Of a stretch of 64,000 nucleotides of DNA, positions 10,467 through 21,096 are shown one piece after another; the stretch's first letter is position 1, and each line of letters begins with the position of its first letter. A model generated the notes under the pieces. It was not told where the DNA came from and did no database searches. It was given only the letters and a program-made list of their open reading frames with translations. A program made the position numbers and the translations under genes. This DNA comes from Anastrepha obliqua (Eukaryota > Arthropoda > Insecta > Diptera > Tephritidae), in the NCBI RefSeq assembly GCF_027943255.1, contig NC_072897.1:58056406-58120405 (forward strand). The letters are read 5' to 3'.

Positions 10467-10542
10467 ATATGTATATAGCGATTCCAAAAAACAAAAACAG
10501 AAAGGGTTACATTTATATTTTTATAATTTATGTACAGTATGT

Positions 10543-10602
10543 CAAATAGGAGGGGGAGGTCGACTAAACACCCCAAAAGGGTGTACGTGCCAATTATATT
10601 TT
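10543..10602 (+). mobile_element. tRNA-derived SINE, tail fragment
   Basis: About 60 bp matching only the SINE tail: AACACCCCAAAAGGGTGTAC then GTGCCAATTATA. It lies 75 bp from the end of the minus-strand copy and faces the other way. Confidence 0.7.
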
Positions 10603-11193
10603 ATATATATATATTAACTGTATATATGTATATATAATTAATTAAATATTTATATATATAAATAATCATTCTTGATACAAGGTATGTGCATTTCACAGCA
10701 ATATGTTGAGTGTGCATGGTGTATATATAATATTATATATGATATAATATATAATATGAGTACAATATTTTTTCGAGATTTTTACGTTTTTCTCCAACTA
10801 ACACTTTTCTCAATAATTCCTCTTTGTTCGATCACTGGATTGCTAAATGAAAAGTCACGAACAAATGGTAACACAATTTGTTTGCTCTATCACACCCTCA
10901 ACTTAAGACTGACTACTTTGTGCGAATGCTCATATACATGTGCGTAATAACACAGGTCAACAACGTTTTGTTCTAGAAAAGTGTAGGGTCATTTCCGAAG
11001 TAATTTTTTGCGTAGAATCCGAATCCGGGGTTTAAATTGCTCTATCGCGTCAGGACTTTGAGATATCCTAACCTAAAAGTGCAAAAAACGCTGTTTTTGC
11101 CCATTTTTGAGGTTATGTAGCTACGCAGATTTTGCTCCTCATAAAAAAGTAAACATAGTATTTTAAAGTATACGTCTTCTTCTTTTTAATGCC
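10603..11193. other. AT-rich spacer with TATA microsatellite
   Basis: Runs of TATATA at about 10605-10665 and 10720-10755, then about 250 bp (10940-11193) that leads into the foldback repeat at 11194. No gene seen. Confidence 0.5.
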
Positions 11194-11396
11194 GTTGAGT
11201 GTGCTTAAATATCTTTATTTTTCACTGAGATATCGCATTTTGAAGTTTCCATATTTGTGAATTTTTCGATATTCGAAAATCCATTGAGATAACATGAGAC
11301 GTGATACGGTCGATTACATAGTCGCACAAAAAAAAACATGGAGACTTCAAAATGCGATATCTCAGTGAAAAATTAAGATATTTGAGCAAACTCAAC
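11194..11396. repeat. Foldback repeat with 59-bp arms
   Basis: The left arm 11194-11252 and right arm 11338-11396 are inverted copies with about five mismatches over 59 bp. Both contain TTTTTCACTGAGATATCGCA. The 85-bp loop has no coding content. The transcript of either strand would form a strong hairpin. It may be the core of a foldback transposon. Confidence 0.85.
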
Positions 11397-12859
11397 ACAT
11401 ACATCTACAGACAGTTTGAAAAAGTTTACTTTTTTTCATTTTATTAATGATTCTTTGTATTCGACGATAAAGTAAATATTCATCCCATGTGAAAAATTAC
11501 AATTAATACAGCTTTTAGTTACAGCGAACTAAACAAACTTGATCTAATTATGTACATATCCATAACATAAAAATGAGAATCGAACAATTATTTTATTCAC
11601 TTTACTTTCATGAAATTTCATAAATATTAATTTCATATTTATCTGGAGCCTTTTGTGCGGTGTACGTACTGTAAGGGGAGCATATTAGCTATCTTATTTT
11701 GCGTGCTAATAGGAATACGCATTCATTTGTTCTGGTCTGCTATTTCCGACTTATCAGTGATCTGAGAAATTTAATTCCTAATAATTAAAATTCACAAGCT
11801 TCGTACACAACATTCGATGGCATATCCTATCGAAGCCTTAGAGAAAACGAAGCAAATCAGTCCTCAGTAGAAACTATCGGAATAAACTCATGCTGAAAGG
11901 GCACAAGTATGCTTTACACAGATTAGATCGGATGAGTAAAATCACAAAGAGGGTAATTAAAAGCTACGCTCTGAGTAATCGTTGGTTATTCAAAAAATAT
12001 TAAGAAAGTGGCCATTGAAAGATTAAAATCTAAATAACGCCTACCAAATACCAGATCTTCGAAGCGGCTTGAGTGCAAGTAAGCTATCAACATGCATCTC
12101 ATACATAAACTCGGAGCTACCGGGGGGAATGTATTACGCGCAAATTTATAGAGCACCACAATCACCAGAGCACCAAAAGAGAGTTAGCATCATGAATCGC
12201 AACGGAAAAACGTCAAACAGAATCGACTCAACAAATTTCGCATCATAAAAGTTTTCGTTCAGCCAGGATTCAAAAATTACGAAGTGACCATATTCTAATT
12301 GAGAGCTCAGCAAGCGGACGGACTCCATTTTGGCTCTGAGTCCCGACGTATTGCAATACTAGATTTTGAATATACGGCAAGCATAGTTAGAGCTTTCCTT
12401 CACTTCTGGTGCAGTAGCTGAGGATATTTTTGAAAAAAAAAAGAAAAAATTTAAAAGTCTGATCACAATATTTTCTGGCCAAATGTCTGACGAAAGCAGT
12501 TTGCCATAAAAAGAATCCGTTAACCCTAACTTAAAGTGTATGTCTAAATGAAATTCACGTCAGCATCTTTTTTCCCAAACTTAAAGGACGAAATCAATTT
12601 GTCATTGATACGAGCCACATAACTGATAACCGCAACAGCATGAGCAGTATATTTACCAGGAGCAGCAGAAAAGAATTTACAGCAGCACGAAAATCAGCAA
12701 CTATAGGTGTTTTAATAGGAGGAACAGTAAAAATATAACTGTTTCCAGATTTCGAGCGCGTAATAATTGTTTTTTCACGTTTAATATTATATATTAATGA
12801 TAAAAGCGCGTTTAAATAACTAGCAAAAAGAAGACAAGTGGGGATCTAATTTTTTTAAA
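11397..12859. other. Long unassigned spacer
   Basis: About 1.46 kb without a recognisable gene or repeat. It contains short frames under 65 codons only. CAG/CAGCA-rich text near 12640-12700 hints at old coding sequence, but I cannot place it. Confidence 0.5.
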
Positions 12860-13632
12860 TTCTTTCCTCTAAATGTTGACCGTTACGTCGAATACACTCT
12901 TGGGATCAGGTCTCTATAATGCGTGCCACTCGTTTAAGAAGTGATGTCGGGTCGCCATTAACCTTGCGAACGGTATTATCTTTTAGTGCTAAGATCGTCA
13001 CTGGGCTTATTTCATAGACTTTACTTTTGAGATACCTCCATAGAAAAAAGTCCATCGGCGTAAAATCAGACGACAGCTTATCAATATGTCAGGGAAGAAA
13101 TCAACCAGTATCGCCATGGTCTCTCTGGCGGTGTGCGACGCGGCACCATCTCACTGAACCCCTGTGTGTATACTGCAGGAATGATGTTTTCTCATTATTG
13201 GCGGAAAATAATTATTCAGAATGCGTAGATGTATCTTACACCGTCCACAAAAGTTGTTTATCCTCGGAATGGTCCAATTATTCTCAAGCTTAACAGTACA
13301 CACCAAATCGTCACTTTGGAACTGTGATGGTGGAGGTGACCCATAACGTCAATTTGGTTATTTACACTTCCATTTAAATGAAAATGGACTTCATCACTCT
13401 AAAGCATATGTTTTCGTATCAAATCACTCCAGCATTGCTTCGCAGACATTTTTACGCAAATTGTAATCCTTTGGCTTAGCGCTTGCACGATTTGAATTTT
13501 TAAGGGGCAGTCTATGATTCTTTTTCAATATTTCATACACATTAGTGTTTGGGAGTCCCAGGGCAGCTGCTCTCTTACGAACGGATTGACGCCGACTACT
13601 GTGCAAACTCGTAGCGACGAGTTCCATATTTT
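12860..13632 (-). pseudogene. Decayed mariner-type transposase (DUF4817 group)
   Basis: Minus-strand remnant of a DD(E/D) transposase of the IS630-Tc1-mariner superfamily. Reading from 13632 down: RRQSVRKRAAALGLPNTNVY followed by EILKKNHRLPL is the second helix-turn-helix. DGAASHTARETMAILVDFF (about 13110-13170) is the region around the second catalytic Asp. Farther down only scattered matches remain. Many stops and frameshifts are present. It is related to, but more divergent than, the mariner at 27884-29200. Its 5' edge abuts LINE RNase H sequence at about 13635. Confidence 0.7.
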
Positions 13633-13639
13633 CTGCGCT

Positions 13640-13990
13640 TTCCTGAGAAAGAGTTTGTGCAGTTCCCCTTTAAAAACTGTCAGGTGAATGCCGATGACCG
13701 GGTAGGAGGTCTCTGAGGCCAATTCATTCCTCTTTCTTGCAAGTTCATCAGCAATTTCATATCCCTCTATGTCCCTCTGTCCTGGAACCCAAATCAGAGA
13801 AATGTTACCTGCACACTCAAGAGATTTGATCTCCTCCTTACAGGAGTTTACTAGTTTCGTTCTGCACCATGGCGTCGTCAGAACCTTGATCGCGGCTTGA
13901 CTATTGGAGAAAATGGTAATATCTCTCTCGCTTCCGCGTTCTCTAATCATTTCACATGCCTGCAGGATCGCAAAGACTTCTGGTTGAAAA
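13640..13990 (-). pseudogene. LINE RNase H domain
   Basis: Shows the RNase H signature in order: an N-terminal NSQAAIKVL block around the catalytic Asp (here Asn, SNSQAA, so that residue appears lost), SLIWVPGQRDIEGYEIADEL around the His/Asp region, and ARKRNELASE after it. It would degrade the RNA strand of the retrotransposition intermediate. The frame 13525-13950 is open but runs past 13640 into the neighbouring mariner remnant, so its last 35 codons are chimeric. Loss of the first acidic residue suggests an inactive enzyme. Confidence 0.75.
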
Positions 13991-13999
13991 ACACTACGA

Positions 14000-14320
14000 G
14001 TGCTCGGCAGTTTAAAGGAGCTAAATAAATTGGCGGATTTAGAGAAAACCCCTGCTCCGATTTGTCAGAGTTAACTCGGAGACCGCAAGTGGCAGTCCAG
14101 CGACTGAGTACAGCCAGTGACCTTTCAGCATAATCAAAACTTCGTCAATAACAACTAGCCAAAGTAGGGGCGAAGAGACACCACCCCAACGCAGTGATAA
14201 TTGAATCCGCCCTGATGTTATTAAAAGCACCTTCTATATCTATGAAGGCCGCCAAAGTAAATTTTTTGCCTTCCAGAGATTTTTCCACAGTCCCTACGAC
14301 TTCGGATAGTCAAAGATTCT
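14000..14320 (-). pseudogene. LINE reverse transcriptase remnant
   Basis: Pieces of RT in minus orientation: AAFIDIEGAFNNIRADSII (about 14200-14260), joined to LRWGGVSSPLLWLVVIDEVL (about 14120-14190), then CGLRVNSDKSEQG near 14045-14100. The GGVSSPLLW block corresponds to the usual QGGVLSPLLW. The text between NNIRADSII and GGV, and the YADD box that should follow, are deleted. No polymerase function is possible. Confidence 0.7.
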
Positions 14321-14751
14321 TCGGCAGATTCAGCCTACTCTCCATCCTCCCTTTTTACAAGAGTTCTGTAGAATCCTTCACGGGTTCAATGGGCCCGCGT
14401 ACATCTTCCAGCAGTTGCGTTTGGCATGATTAATGGCTTTTTTGTATTCTTCAAAATTACACGATAATTTTTACACTTTTTAATTTAGTAGCATTCGTTA
14501 AACACCCTCCTAACCTTCTTTTTCAAGTCGGCCAACGTCTTGCTCCACCAGGGAGCAAAGTCTTTCTTGCTAAAAGATACTGGACAAGCCACTTTGAAGG
14601 TCGTTTGATAGGATCGCTGCAGTGGAGGAGTCGGAAAAAGTTCGCTTGTTCAATTTATTATTAAAACCCCTATTGAACAGAGACAACAGTTCTACACCAC
14701 CCTCATGAACGACCACCTACATTACAAGAAATACTAGATGAAGTCAACTAT

Positions 14752-15630
14752 ATGAAAAACTTCAAAGCTCCTGGAGAAGAAAATATAACAGCTGAGCTCC
14801 TAAAAAACGCAAGTACTAGTTACATTGAAAGAATGCATCACCTGACTACATTGATCTGGAACAATGAAACACTGTCAGGCGACTGGAACACAGCAATAAT
14901 ACTCCCCATTCACAAGAAAGGCGATAAACTAAACTGCAAAAACTATCGCGGGATTTCCCTACTCAACACAACGTATAAAATCTTCACAAGAATTGTTAAC
15001 AAAAGACTTATAGGCCACTCGGAAAGAGTACTGCCAGAGTATCAATGCGGGTTTCGACCTGGAAGATCAACAATAGACCAAATTTTTTCTCTCAAACAGT
15101 CCGTGGAGAAATGTTTTGAGCATAACATTGGGCTGCACATGCTGTTTGTTGATATCAAGCAAGCTTTCGATAGCATCAACAGGAGGGCTATCCCCACAAT
15201 ATTTCATAAATGCAAGATCCCAGACAAACTAACCAGAATAGTGATGATGACTCTGAAATGAACTGTATCCAAAGTAATGATACAAGATAAAAAATACGAC
15301 CCCTTCAGAATTAAAACTGGAGTAAGACCAGGTGATACGCTCTCATCAACAATCTTCAACCTTATGCTATGCTGTGCCATCGATGAAGTAAGTGACGCAA
15401 AAAGGACTGGATATATTTTAAACAGAACTGCCCAATTATTCGCATACGCAGATGACATAGCAATTGTCAGCAAAAATATCCACGCCCTAACCAAAATCTT
15501 CGCTGATATTGAAATTGCTGCTAGTAAAATTGCTCTTAAAATCGACGAAGATAAGACGAAATATATGATGATGTCCAGACAAAATAAACCAACATCAGGC
15601 ATACTGAAAATTGACGATTTTTCTTTTTAA
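14752..15630 (+). pseudogene. RTE-like reverse transcriptase
   Basis: RT of the nested element. Blocks in order: KAPGEENITAELLKNA, GDWNTAIILPIHKKGDK, CKNYRGISLLNTTYKI, PEYQCGFRPGRSTIDQIF, LFVDIKQAFDSINR (first catalytic Asp), then after a TGA at 15259-15261, RIKTGVRPGDTLSSTIFNL and LFAYADDIAIV (YADD box). DEDKTKYMMM closes the domain. One in-frame stop (TGA, probably from Arg or a similar codon) separates 14752-15261 from 15262-15630, and the second part ends at a TAA. Except for these stops the polymerase is complete. It is expected to work at the nicked target with its own endonuclease, which is missing here. Confidence 0.85.
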
Positions 15631-15639
15631 ATCGTTGAA

Positions 15640-16092
15640 TCATTTACCTATTTAGGCTTCAAACTGAGTATAAAACCATCATTAGACCAGTATTATGCTA
15701 TGCAGCTGAATCGTGGACGCTAATTGAAGCAGATGAAACAAAACTGCAAGCCTTTGAACGAAAAGTACTCAGAAGATTTTCGGAGCAATCAAAGATCACG
15801 GCGAGTGGCGGATAAGATGGAACGACGAGTCAGATCAACTGATAAAGGGCGAAAATGTTATACGTTTCATCAAAGCGCAGCGGTTAAGATGGCTGGATCA
15901 CATTACAAGAATGGGCGGTACGAGGGCGCAGAAGAAAATCGTAGAAGCCAGAGCGTTCAACACTAGAGCAAGAGGAAGGCCGAGAACAAGATGGACCGAC
16001 GAACTAGAGAATGACATCAAGAAACTTAGGATAACAAACTGGAAAAACGTCGCAAGCGTTCGAGACGTATGGAGGTCCCACGTGCAGTAGGC
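15640..16092 (+). pseudogene. RTE-like pol C-terminal region
   Basis: Continuation of the RT frame in several registers: EADETKLQAFERKVLRR (about 15725-15775), AQRLRWLDHITRMGG (about 15880-15920), ARGRPRTRWTDELENDIKKL (about 15970-16030) and NWKNVASVRDVWRSHVQ near 16040-16088. The arrangement RLRWxxHxxRM then GRPxxRWxD is the common C-terminal tail of RTE-like pol. Deletions and frameshifts are present between 15640 and 15860. Confidence 0.75.
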
Positions 16093-16139
16093 CAAAGCTC
16101 AGAAAGAGCTGTAGAGCCAAAAGATTATGATTGAACAGG

Positions 16140-16600
16140 GACCAGTCATTTCTTTTAGGGTTCCTGTGAGGAGATATGGATTCCCGATCCGAAAAGGAAT
16201 TTCTCTGAGAAACCTTCCAATTATCAACTCTAACGGCAGGCGAATTAGTGGAGAGAGTGATATCAAAAACCTCCTCCCAAAGGTTTAATGTTTCCGATAC
16301 TGTAACTACAAACGTGGGGGTGTTGCCCTTGTTCCAAATAAAGGGATTTTGACTACTCTCACGACTGGTGAGCTGAAATGAGAAGTCAGAAAGGCATTAA
16401 TAGTATTCCTAACTAGAATACAAACCCTAGGCTTACCTTCCGACTGGACATAAAAAAGACCATAGTGTCTGCTCTGGAGTCCCATGACCTCAGACTGCCG
16501 AACTCAGGGTTCTTGAATCCGACAGATATCTTTATCTTGATCCATGAGGAAGACACAGAGGTTATCGGTAGCTTAACTCGCGTGGCAAAGGTTCATTTGA
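16140..16600 (-). pseudogene. LINE endonuclease remnant
   Basis: Minus-strand start of ORF2 of the split LINE. It begins near 16600 with VAQMNLCHARV, the usual VAQxNLxHxK start of the endonuclease. It then shows SADTMVFFMSSRK-like and CILVRNTINAFL-like blocks in shifted frames, then SSPVVRVVKIPL and a RNSFSDRE-like SDH region (about 16180-16200). A deletion removes the central catalytic part, because the segment is about half the normal 220 codons. Confidence 0.6.
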
Positions 16601-16607
16601 GCTACCC

Positions 16608-17255
16608 TTAACATTTCTTCGTTAAAGGATGCTCACCTAAGCCTGCTTTATGACCGAGCCCCGAGGATTTCATGGAGCTCTTGGCTTTGGGTACCGCGCC
16701 CGTCGGAGACGGCCAAAGCTCACCGAACTGATTTGCTACGTCCTCTATTCCGTCCAGCTCGCCATCCGGAGCACCAAACGCGGGGAAGACCTTAAGTGTG
16801 GCCGTCGTGTGGCCAAAACGCAGTTTGTGCTTCTTTTCCTCAAGTACCTTCAGGAACTCTTCAGAAATTAGCAGCTTGGAGCTGGTTTTCTGAGGTTCCT
16901 CCATCTTGATCATAGACCAGTTGTTCATTGGAATCTTAGGGTTTTGAAGCTTGAAGCCGTGGAGGATCTTTGGACCCTCCAAATTGGCCTTCGGTAGCCA
17001 AATGCGGGCTCTGGGTCTTTTGGGGATCACCGAAGCTGGGATGAGCTTAAGTGAGAGACCCTCCCAGGCATTGCTGACTTCAGCAATGAACTTCTCCAGA
17101 AAACCTCTGGAGAACTCATCGGCGCTCTTAATCACCCTACAGCCACGGTAGATGTCTCCCGAGTCGAAAAGAGGTACTTGTCGTGGGTTTGCCATGAGGT
17201 ATTCGACGATCATTTCTGACAGCCGTCCATTAATGGCACCCCAATTGGCCAGCAC
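16608..17255 (-). pseudogene. DUF4780-type ORF1 of an I-group LINE
   Basis: An open frame of 215 codons with the DUF4780 pattern: GAINGRLSEMIVEYLM, YRGCRVIKSADEFSRGFLEK, VSNAWEGLSLKLIPASVIP, RPRARIWLP, KILHGFKLQNP and WSMIKMEEPQK. DUF4780 is the conserved C-terminal domain of ORF1 in many fly and beetle LINEs. A role in RNA binding is assumed rather than shown. The true N-terminus lies upstream: text resembling ORF1 (SEDELLASSQDTV) continues to about 17400 in another frame, so the ATG at 17255 follows a frameshift. The ORF2 endonuclease begins only a few bases downstream. Confidence 0.8.
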
Positions 17256-17400
17256 CTCTAGGCTTCAGCATTGGAGTGCTATGGTGAGCACTCGACGTGC
17301 TGGGTCTGACCACAGTGTCCTGACTAGAAGCCAGCAGCTCATCTTCCGAGAGTGTGCTGGGTACAGTTTTTGTTTTTCCGTAGCAACCACTATTTTTTAT

Positions 17401-17826
17401 TTGTCGTAATTCAAATTTTGGTCCTACTAGTATGCACGGAAGGAAATGGCCCGCCGCATCAGAGCCGGGATACTTGCTACAACCGCAGTTGTCTGGGTAT
17501 CGGAGGGGACCGTTAACGGCTGGTTATTTAAGCACTACCAGTCATGCAGCTCTCGGCACGGGTACCTAACACCTTAGCTTAGAGTTCTGACAAGGTTTTA
17601 CCGCCTTGACTCGGTAGACAGAGCCTTGATTTGGTTGGGCTACAAAAGAAAATGCATAACAGCAGATTGAGTCCCTGTTATGTTACACTTACATGCACGT
17701 GGGGCCAAACCCTAATTGTGGAATGACCCACAAGCACGACAAGCAAATGTAATATTAAGCACTCTTAGGTGGTTGAAAGCTCCAATGACGACAGTGATCC
17801 CATCGTTACCAAGCCGTTTCTGTTTT
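17401..17826. other. Unassigned GC-richer segment
   Basis: More G+C than its neighbours and without a frame that I can place. It may be an old LINE 3' region belonging to the repeat at 17827-17951, since the two are contiguous and compositionally alike. Confidence 0.4.
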
Positions 17827-17951
17827 GCTCAGCCTCCCATTGTTGAGTTGGCTCACAAACAACAGGTTGAGGCGTGGTTTTTAGTCGCCTCTTACGACAG
17901 GCATCCGTTACCTCGGGCAAATTCTAACCCCCTAACCCTCGGGGGCGCATA
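17827..17951. repeat. 125-bp repeat, copy 2 (with 2906-3032)
   Basis: Same orientation and core as 2906-3032, with about 85-90 percent identity. Here the 3' end reads AACCCCCTAACCCTCGGGGG. It ends 230 bp before the piggyBac insertion. Confidence 0.75.
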
Positions 17952-18181
17952 TGGCGAGAAAAAATGTGCAGAAAAACATTCCGTTCAAACTAGTGCAGCC
18001 ATAAAAGCCGTTCGAGAAGGAATTCGCAGAAATCCCCTTAGAAGGCAGAAAGTCATGTCCAGGAAAATTAATGTATCGACCAGATCCATGTGAAGACTAA
18101 TTAGACATGATATCCATACGAAAACCTTCTTCGCTCAACGGGTTGTTTTTGACAACGCGCTTGAAGAAAATTCGCGCTTAA

Positions 18182-20894
18182 CCCTAGAACACACACCCAG
18201 AAAATACCGCGGTTTTTTTAATGCTTATTCAACCGATTTCTATGATTTTTTTTTTGAAATGTTTTTTTTAATATATAACAAGTATTTTGTCTTTTGTTTC
18301 ATTCGAATATTCCTACTGGTTCCAGCGATATGGGCAAATAAAGTCAGGACATGCAACAGTGGATTTTTGTTTTTGTTGTTGTCCTGATAAATGCAAAACA
18401 AAATAATATAATTTATAATAATATACTTGTAGAGTAACAACGAATACACATTTTGGTTTTTATTTCATTGAAATATTCTACCTGGTTCAAAAGATATGTG
18501 CAAAAAGGTCGCGCAAGGTATGGGTACGTAGGTAGCAAATACACTGGTATAACTGGTTTTTGTATTTTATATGCAGCTGCAAGGGTTGTTTTCACACGAG
18601 GTGTTGTTATAAATGCTGCCTGTTGATATTTTCATTATTGTTTTGGTGCTCAAAAGTGTAAGAAGTGAAAATAAATATAACTGAAACTATAAATAACTGG
18701 ATACGAAATGACTTCAAGAAGAAACGAATATTTATCAAGTGCAGCATATAGAAGGTAAAAAATGTAAAATAAGCAACAATGTAAACATATACTAATTTTT
18801 TTTATTATGCAGGCTAACTGAGGAACAGCGTGAATCATATATACAATCTTTATTTGACGAAATTCGTGACTATGACGCTCCCTATGACTTTGACTCAGAA
18901 GATGAAGAAGAAATTCAATTCAATGACATTGAAATTGCTGATGACGATGCTGAAGTTTCGCAAAGTGCCGCAGAAGTATTACCTGATTATGCGGACTATG
19001 AGGATGATGAAGAAGACGATGAAGAAGAAGAAGTAGAAGAAAATAATGAATTGCCTGCTAGTAGCGAAAAATTTGTTGCACGTGATGGTACTGAGTGGAT
19101 GAAAGAACCAAATGTAAGTCGTCAGGTACTCAGACAAAATATTATAAGAGAACGTTCTGGACCAGCTAGATGCACTGAAATGTTGTCAATAGAGCAAACA
19201 TTCAAATGTTTCATGAACGTTGAAATGGCTGATATAATTATGCGCCACACAAATAAGTTAGGAAAAGAAACTTATAATGCTTACAAGAATGCGCATCCAA
19301 ACACAACTCCTAAGTCATGGACGCCTGTGTCAATAACAGAGCTGTATGCATTTTTTGGCATACTTATTATGACTGGTGCGAACCATAGCAATGGAGAACA
19401 TGTTCGAGATTTATGGAGCGTCAAAAACTATCCTTTATATCGCGCCACAATGGGAGTCAACCGTTTCTGTTCGATATTGCGGTTCCTAAGATTTGACGAT
19501 AAAAACACTCGTGCAACACGCTTACTAACTGATAAAGCAGCACCGATCAGTGAGTTGTGGACGATGATGAACAATAATCTTGCTGCACATTACAAGCCCA
19601 GCTCATGCTTGACGATTGATGAACAATTATTTCTTTACCGTGGACGCACACAGTTTACGCAGTACATACCGTGAAAACCTGCTAAATATGGTGTCAAGGT
19701 TTGGTGGATTTGCGATGCCACAAATGCATATCCACTGCATGGACAAATATATACTGGCCAAGCAGAAACTGGTAGGGAAACGAACCAAGGCGAACGAGTG
19801 GTGAAGGATTTGTCTGCCAAATACCAAGGAAGTGGCCGAAACATTACAATGGACAATTGTTTTATGACCTTGCCAGTTGCAGAACTGCTTCTCACCTGGA
19901 AACTCACGATCGTTGGAACTTTGCGCAAAAACAAATCATATATTCCTCAAGAAATGAAGCAGAACAAAAACAGGACAATTGGTTCAACGACATTTGGCTT
20001 CAAAAATAATGTGACAATGTGCTCTTATGTTCCCAAAAAAAATAAAGCAGTAATTTTGCTTTCGACCATGCATAACACAAAGACAAACAAAACGATGGCC
20101 ACTAGCGATGTTCTTCAACATGTTGGACATTACAGCTCTTGCAGCCTACATTGTCTACGATTTGAATAACCCTATGTTGCCTTGGAGAACAAACAACAAG
20201 CGTAAGCAGATCCTGCGCAGCTTGGCTGAAGCATTGTGTATACCCATTATTGAAGAAAGAGCCATAAATCGTCAAGTGACGCGAAATTTTTCGACTAAAA
20301 TTGCTATTGAAGCATATTTCAACCGACAGCTGGAATCAATGGTGTCAACACCAGCATCAACATCTGCCGCAGCGCGCACGCCAAAACCTGTGTCCGGATC
20401 TTGCTATTTATGTTACGCACAAGAGGAAAAACGCCGTAGAAAAACCAGAAAGCTGTGCGCCTAATGTAAGAAGCCAATGTGTCTTGAACATTCGGTCACA
20501 TCAACAAATTGCTCTATTTGCCATGATTTTCCTTAGATATAAGATGCATTTTTATAATTTTTATAATAAAAGTCAATAATATAATGTGTGAAATGAATAT
20601 TTTTAATTTTTCAAATAAAAAAATAATATAAAAAATGTTTTTTTTTTGATTATTATGAGGATTTTTACTATTGGGGTACAAACGTATCCCGGGTGTGTGT
20701 TTACGTATATAATGTGTTTGGAAGGCTGTAGCTCCTGAACCAATGGTCCGATCTGGTTGAAATTTTGAATTTGAACTCAAAACTAAATAATCTTCCTAGA
20801 TCCGAAGTTAGCGGTATAGAGCTATAGCGGTTCAAAAGTTACAACACTTCAAAGTTGAAGTGGATACATTTGTACCCGGGTGTGTGTTCTAGGG
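18182..20894 (+). mobile_element. piggyBac element with TIRs and TTAA duplications
   Basis: TTAA at 18178-18181 and 20895-20898 flank a 2,713-bp element. The terminal inverted repeats are CCCTAGAACACACACCC (17 bp, perfect at both ends). A second, related motif (CCCGGGTGTGTGTTTACG at about 20689-20706) forms a subterminal repeat near the right end. TTAA plus CCC/GGG ends is diagnostic of piggyBac. The transposase gene inside is in the plus direction and is damaged, but the ends are intact. The copy could still be mobilised by a related active transposase. Confidence 0.95.
18708..20553 (+). pseudogene. piggyBac transposase, two exons, damaged
   Basis: DDD transposase that cuts and pastes at TTAA. 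Exon 1 is 18708-18754 (MTSRRNEYLSSAAYR). GT at 18755 and AG at 18811-18812 bound a 58-bp intron, and exon 2 continues in the same frame (LTEEQRESYIQSLFDE). An acidic region follows, then the DDE_Tnp_1_7 domain: ELYAFFGILIMTG, YPLYRATMGVNRFCSILRFL, CLTIDEQLFLYRGR (first catalytic Asp) and KVWWICDATNAYPLHGQIYT (second). Faults: TGA at 19672-19674; a deletion with frameshift near 20105, between MATSD and FFNMLDITALAAY, that removes the block with the third catalytic Asp; and a stop (TAA) within the C-terminal Cys-rich domain near 20461. That domain (CYLCYAQEEK, then CKKPMCLEHS and CSICHDF) normally binds the element ends. Confidence 0.9.
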
Positions 20895-20898
20895 TTAA

Positions 20899-21064
20899 GA
20901 AGAAGAAGGAAAGATGTGAGCAGCTTCTTCGGTCCCACGTGGTCAACGGCCATGAAAATATTATTTTCACTGTTGAAGAAGTTTTTAATTAACAAACCGA
21001 CAAAAGATATACATATAAATTTTTTTGGTCTAGACAAATAGCAAATGCAGCACTCAGACATTAA
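20899..21064. other. Short spacer
   Basis: No feature seen between the piggyBac right TTAA and the LINE 3' end. Confidence 0.5.
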
Positions 21065-21096
21065 TTAAATCCATTTCACTACACTTGGATTCCCTT

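Larger units (their letters stand above)
14650..16140 (+). mobile_element. RTE-like non-LTR retrotransposon nested in the I-group LINE
   Basis: A plus-strand 5'-truncated LINE that begins inside RT near 14650 and ends at about 16140 with GATTATGATTGAAC, compatible with the short repeat tail of RTE elements. The interrupted minus-strand LINE resumes on both sides. I could not fix a target-site duplication with confidence. Its RT frame is much better kept than that of its host, so it is younger. Confidence 0.75.
13635..17400 (-). mobile_element. I-group LINE with DUF4780 ORF1, split by an RTE-like element
   Basis: Minus-strand LINE in the order ORF1 (17255-16608), endonuclease (about 16600-16140), an insertion (about 14650-16140), endonuclease-RT linker (14640-14400), RT remnant (14320-14000) and RNase H (13990-13640). 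The linker wording on both sides of the insertion joins logically: a RNPKRNDW-like block ends at 16140 and VACPVSFSKKDFAPWW resumes near 14560-14600. The RTE-like element therefore inserted into this LINE. RNase H after RT supports the I/LOA group rather than Jockey. All parts carry stops or deletions. Confidence 0.75.

Noticed and set aside
14640..16150. Target-site duplication of the nested RTE-like element
   Set aside because: TTGTTCAA and TTGAACA near the edges are inverted, not direct, copies, so they do not prove a duplication.
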